64,000 nucleotides of DNA from Enterovibrio paralichthyis (GTDB lineage: Bacteria > Pseudomonadota > Gammaproteobacteria > Enterobacterales > Vibrionaceae), in the NCBI RefSeq assembly GCF_019209835.1, contig NZ_JAHUTS010000022.1:1-64000 (forward strand), read 5' to 3'. This document shows positions 61,157 through 64,000 of the stretch, piece after piece. A model generated the notes under the pieces. It searched no databases. It was not told the origin of the DNA and was given only the letters and a program-made list of their open reading frames with translations. Position numbers and translations under genes: made by a program. The stretch's first letter is position 1; the number at the start of each line of letters is the position of its first letter.

Positions 61157-61666
61157 TTGAAACCGATGATTAAAGCAGCGGGCCTTAGCCTCGCCATTCT
61201 GAGCACATCATTTTTTGCACAGGCTGCTGAAGCGGCACAAAAAATTGGTTACGTAGCGACCGGCCCAGTGATTGCGCAAATGGCGCAAAAGAGCAATATT
61301 CAAGAGAAGCTTCGTAAAGAGTTCAAAGATCAAATTGCAGATGTTGAGCGCCTGAAAAGCCGTCTGGAAAAAGGCGTAGAGAAACTTCAGCGCAACGGTG
61401 AACTGATGAGTGATGCTGAGCGCACCAAGCTGCAACGTGAGCTGCAGGCATTGGATGCTGATTTCAAACTTAAGGCGAAAAACCTTCAGGAAGATCAGCG
61501 TAAGCGTGCCGGTGAAGAAGAACGCAAGCTGATCCAGAAGCTGCAGAGCACCATTACAAGCATTGCCAAGAAAGAAGGCTACGACCTGGTATTGGATCGT
61601 CAGGCTGTCCTGTACGGAAGCCCGAAAGACGATCTGTCCGAAAAAGTATTGAAAGCAGTGAAATAA
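61157..61666 (+). CDS. skp: OmpH family periplasmic chaperone Skp
   Basis: 169-residue periplasmic holdase for unfolded outer-membrane proteins. Signal peptide 1 to about 24 (FAQAAEA), the AQKIGYV strand of the trimer core, and a long charged coiled coil forming the tentacles (KDQIADVERLKSRLEKGVEKLQ). The start is TTG 61157, well placed behind AGGAG (six nt), better than the next ATG 61166. It follows bamA by 21 bp and precedes lpxD by 12 bp. Confidence 0.93.
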   Translation: MKPMIKAAGLSLAILSTSFFAQAAEAAQKIGYVATGPVIAQMAQKSNIQEKLRKEFKDQIADVERLKSRLEKGVEKLQRNGELMSDAERTKLQRELQALDADFKLKAKNLQEDQRKRAGEEERKLIQKLQSTITSIAKKEGYDLVLDRQAVLYGSPKDDLSEKVLKAVK

Positions 61667-61678
61667 CTAAGGTAGACA

Positions 61679-62704
61679 ATGGCTTCTATTACACTCGCTG
61701 AATTAGCGGAAAAACTGGGTGCTGAGCTACATGGCGACGGTAACGTCGTCATCAGCGCCATTGCGGGTATGGATAAAGCGGGCGAAGGACAAATTACTTT
61801 CCTGTCTAGCAGCAAATACCGCAAGCACCTCGCACAGTGTCAGGCGAGTGCGGTGATGGTCAAGGAAGCCGACCTCGCATATTGCAATGGGAATGCATTG
61901 GTATTGAGAGACCCGTATCTGGGTTATGCGCTGACCGCGCAAATCATGGATACCACCCCGGCATGTGCAACAGACATCGCCCCGAGCGCTTATGTTTCCC
62001 CATCGGCCAAGCTGGGTGCCGGCGTGTCAATTGGTCACAACGCCGTGATTGAAGACGGTGTTGAACTGGGTGACAACGTACAAATCGGTGCAGGTTGCTT
62101 TGTGGGTAAAAACGCCAAACTGGGCGCGAATACCCGTCTGTGGGCCAACGTCAGCATCTACCACAATGTGCAGATGGGTGAATCCTGTCTGGTTCAGTCG
62201 GGCACTGTGATTGGCTCTGATGGCTTTGGTTACGCCAATGACCGTGGCCGCTGGGTGAAAATCCCGCAAGTAGGCAGCGTGATCATCGGTGACCGTGTCG
62301 AAATCGGAGCGTGTACTACCATTGACCGTGGTGCGCTGGATGACACCATCATTGCTGACGGTGTGATCATCGACAACCAGTGTCAGATCGCGCATAATGT
62401 TTCGATCGGTGAAAATACCGCCGTTGCCGGTGCAACGGTGATGGCGGGTAGCCTCAAAGTCGGCAAACACTGCATTATCGGCGGTGCTAGCGTCTTTAAC
62501 GGCCACATGGAAATCACAGATGGTGTCACGATCACTGGTATGGCGATGGTGATGCGACCTATCACTGAACCTGGCATGTACTCTTCAGGAATACCGCTTC
62601 AGACGAACAGGGAGTGGCGAAAAACAGCTGCGCGCGTTCTGAAGATTGAAGAGATGCATAAACGATTGAAAGCCGTTGAAAAACAGCTAGAAGACAGCGA
62701 GTAA
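61679..62704 (+). CDS. lpxD: UDP-3-O-(3-hydroxyacyl)glucosamine N-acyltransferase
   Basis: 341-residue LpxD, third enzyme of lipid A synthesis, adding the N-linked hydroxyacyl chain from acyl-ACP. N-terminal uridine-binding domain (to about 100), then a left-handed beta-helix with hexapeptide repeats (IGHNAVIEDGVELGDNVQIG), catalytic His in CQIAHNVSIG near 240, and a C-terminal helix (LKIEEMHKRLKAVEKQL). Start ATG 61679 follows AAGGTAGAC. Followed by 139 bp before fabZ. Confidence 0.97.
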   Translation: MASITLAELAEKLGAELHGDGNVVISAIAGMDKAGEGQITFLSSSKYRKHLAQCQASAVMVKEADLAYCNGNALVLRDPYLGYALTAQIMDTTPACATDIAPSAYVSPSAKLGAGVSIGHNAVIEDGVELGDNVQIGAGCFVGKNAKLGANTRLWANVSIYHNVQMGESCLVQSGTVIGSDGFGYANDRGRWVKIPQVGSVIIGDRVEIGACTTIDRGALDDTIIADGVIIDNQCQIAHNVSIGENTAVAGATVMAGSLKVGKHCIIGGASVFNGHMEITDGVTITGMAMVMRPITEPGMYSSGIPLQTNREWRKTAARVLKIEEMHKRLKAVEKQLEDSE

Positions 62705-62843
62705 CGCGGTCCCGGATGGCCTGCTCGGGCAATGTGTGGTGTTTTGATTTTTTGCTCAAAGTCGCCACAGATTGTCGTGTAGGCCATTTGTGTTCTTGGC
62801 TATTCAACGACAAATAATAAGCTTTTCATACGGGAATAGAACT

Positions 62844-63296
62844 TTGAGTCGCGAAAATAACGTTCTGACAATTAACGAAATTAAAGACCTGCTGCCGCAC
62901 CGCTATCCATTTTTGCTGATTGACCGAGTAACTGATTTCGAAGAAGGCAAATACCTTCACGCAATCAAGAACGTGTCTGTCAATGAGCCTCAGTTTCAGG
63001 GACATTTCCCTCAGCTACCTATTTTCCCAGGTGTGCTGATCCTGGAAGCGATGGCACAGGCAACTGGCCTGCTGGCGTTCAAAACATTTGGCACGCCAAA
63101 AGAAAATGAACTGTATTACTTTGCCAGCATCGACAATGCAAAATTCCGTGCACCGGTAACGCCGGGCGACCAGATGGTTCTGGAAGTGGAGTTCATCAAA
63201 GAGCGTCGCGGCATTGCAGCGTTCACTGGCGTGGCAAAAGTTGATGGTAAGGTCGTGTGCTCAGCTGACCTGAAGTGTGCCCGAAGAGAGTTCTAA
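62844..63296 (+). CDS. fabZ: 3-hydroxyacyl-ACP dehydratase FabZ
   Basis: 150-residue hot-dog-fold dehydratase of fatty-acid synthesis. It shows INEIKDLLPHRYPFLLIDRV, the catalytic His in GHFPQLPIFPGVLILEAMAQ near residue 55 and the Glu in the same helix. The start is TTG 62844 by homology (SRENNVLTINEIK); GGAATAG lies upstream at long spacing. The reading frame extends back to 62772 but that part lacks similarity. Next to lpxA with only 2 bp between stop and start. Confidence 0.93.
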   Translation: MSRENNVLTINEIKDLLPHRYPFLLIDRVTDFEEGKYLHAIKNVSVNEPQFQGHFPQLPIFPGVLILEAMAQATGLLAFKTFGTPKENELYYFASIDNAKFRAPVTPGDQMVLEVEFIKERRGIAAFTGVAKVDGKVVCSADLKCARREF

Positions 63297-63298
63297 TC

Positions 63299-64000
63299 GT
63301 GATTCATGAAACCGCACAAATCCACCCAACCGCTGTTGTGGAAGAAGGTGTAACACTTGGCGCAAACGTCAAGGTTGGCGCGTTTTCTTTCATCGGTACG
63401 GGTGTGGAAATCGGTGAAGGTACCGAAGTGAAAACCCATGTTGTTATCAAAGGCCCAACTAAAATTGGCTGTGATAACAAGATCTACCAATTCGCCTCTA
63501 TCGGTGAAGAGTGTCAGGATCTGAAATACGCGGGTGAGCCGACGACACTGATCATTGGCGATCGCAACACCATCCGTGAAAACGTGACCATGCACCGTGG
63601 CACGGTTCAGGATCGTGGCATCACCAAAGTGGGCAGTGACAACCTGTTCATGATCAATGCACACGTTGCTCACGATTGCACCATTGGTGACCGTTGTATT
63701 TTTGCCAACAACGCAACCTTGGCTGGTCATGTGACCGTGGGCGATCAGGCGATTGTGGGCGGCATGACCGCTATCCACCAATTCTGCACGATCGGCAGTC
63801 ACTGTATGCTGGGTGGAGGTTCTATCGTCGTTCAGGACGTACCACCTTACGTAATGGCTCAGGGTAACCACTGTGCGCCGTTTGGTATCAATGTCGAAGG
63901 CCTGAAGCGCCGCGGCTTTGAAAAGAGTGCGATCAAAGCGATCCGTGCTGTTTACAAAGAGCTGTACCGTTCAGGTAAAACGCTGGAAGAGGCGAAAAAG
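63299..64000 (+). CDS. lpxA: UDP-N-acetylglucosamine acyltransferase LpxA (partial)
   Basis: First enzyme of lipid A synthesis: transfers a hydroxyacyl chain to O-3 of UDP-GlcNAc. The first 234 residues are present and the 3' end lies beyond the window (usual length about 262). Beta-helix repeats from the start (IHPTAVVEEGVTLGANVKVG), the catalytic His in INAHVAHDC at about residue 122, and QFCTIGSHCMLGGG and NVEGLKRRGF further on. The start is GTG 63299, 2 bp after the fabZ stop, so coupled. No frameshift is seen. Confidence 0.96.
   Translation, partial: MIHETAQIHPTAVVEEGVTLGANVKVGAFSFIGTGVEIGEGTEVKTHVVIKGPTKIGCDNKIYQFASIGEECQDLKYAGEPTTLIIGDRNTIRENVTMHRGTVQDRGITKVGSDNLFMINAHVAHDCTIGDRCIFANNATLAGHVTVGDQAIVGGMTAIHQFCTIGSHCMLGGGSIVVQDVPPYVMAQGNHCAPFGINVEGLKRRGFEKSAIKAIRAVYKELYRSGKTLEEAKK

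Overview
The window is chromosomal DNA of a gammaproteobacterium, most likely a member of the Vibrionaceae. I base this on close protein similarity to Vibrio/Photobacterium/Grimontia-type genes, the 343-residue DapD, the phaB-phaA-phasin-phaC order, and several short Vibrio-type families (DUF2850, DUF2789, DUF3301, DUF3549, DUF3461). The genus cannot be fixed by reading alone; Grimontia or Enterovibrio are guesses. There is no prophage, insertion sequence, CRISPR array or tRNA gene that I can see.

Layout. Positions 1-700 are the tail of an rRNA operon: the 23S 3' end, a complete 5S gene, a terminator, then a 30-base 5S remnant and a second terminator. Positions 800-5600 hold a lipoprotein, dapD, the SOS gene yebG with a near-perfect LexA box, a divergent Tag-like DNA glycosylase, and a LysR regulator divergent from a TDT/SLAC1-type transporter. 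Positions 5700-36000 follow the E. coli order recC-recB-recD-argA-mltA-tcdA-csdE-csdA-gcvB-gcvA-ygdD-rlmM, then xni and ppnN. Two blocks are inserted in it: a catabolic cluster (TAXI-TRAP binding protein, BKACE, class III aminotransferase, LysR) between mltA and tcdA, and the polyhydroxybutyrate operon phaBAPC between tcdA and csdE. Positions 36000-47300 hold a diguanylate cyclase, a TPR protein with a degenerate GGDEF-like end, queF, syd, small conserved genes, two tandem CsrB-type RNAs, then yqcC and truC. Positions 47400-64000 are core genes: glnD, map, rpsB-tsf, pyrH-frr, and the envelope cluster uppS-cdsA-ispC-rseP-bamA-skp-lpxD-fabZ-lpxA, which runs off the window inside lpxA.

The most notable non-coding content is regulatory RNA. 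A GcvB RNA, unmarked by any reading frame, lies divergent from gcvA with a good sigma-70 promoter. Two 423-nt CsrB copies, about 97% identical, lie 834 bp apart. Each has its own 18-bp GacA/UvrY-type box at the same offset, -35/-10 promoter and terminator, while the sequence between box and promoter has diverged. A possible further short transcript lies between the pha operon and csdE. Functionally the window joins DNA repair and SOS response (recBCD, yebG, glycosylase), carbon storage (pha genes), global carbon and amino-acid regulation (CsrB, GcvB/GcvA, GlnD), c-di-GMP-type proteins, and translation and envelope biogenesis.
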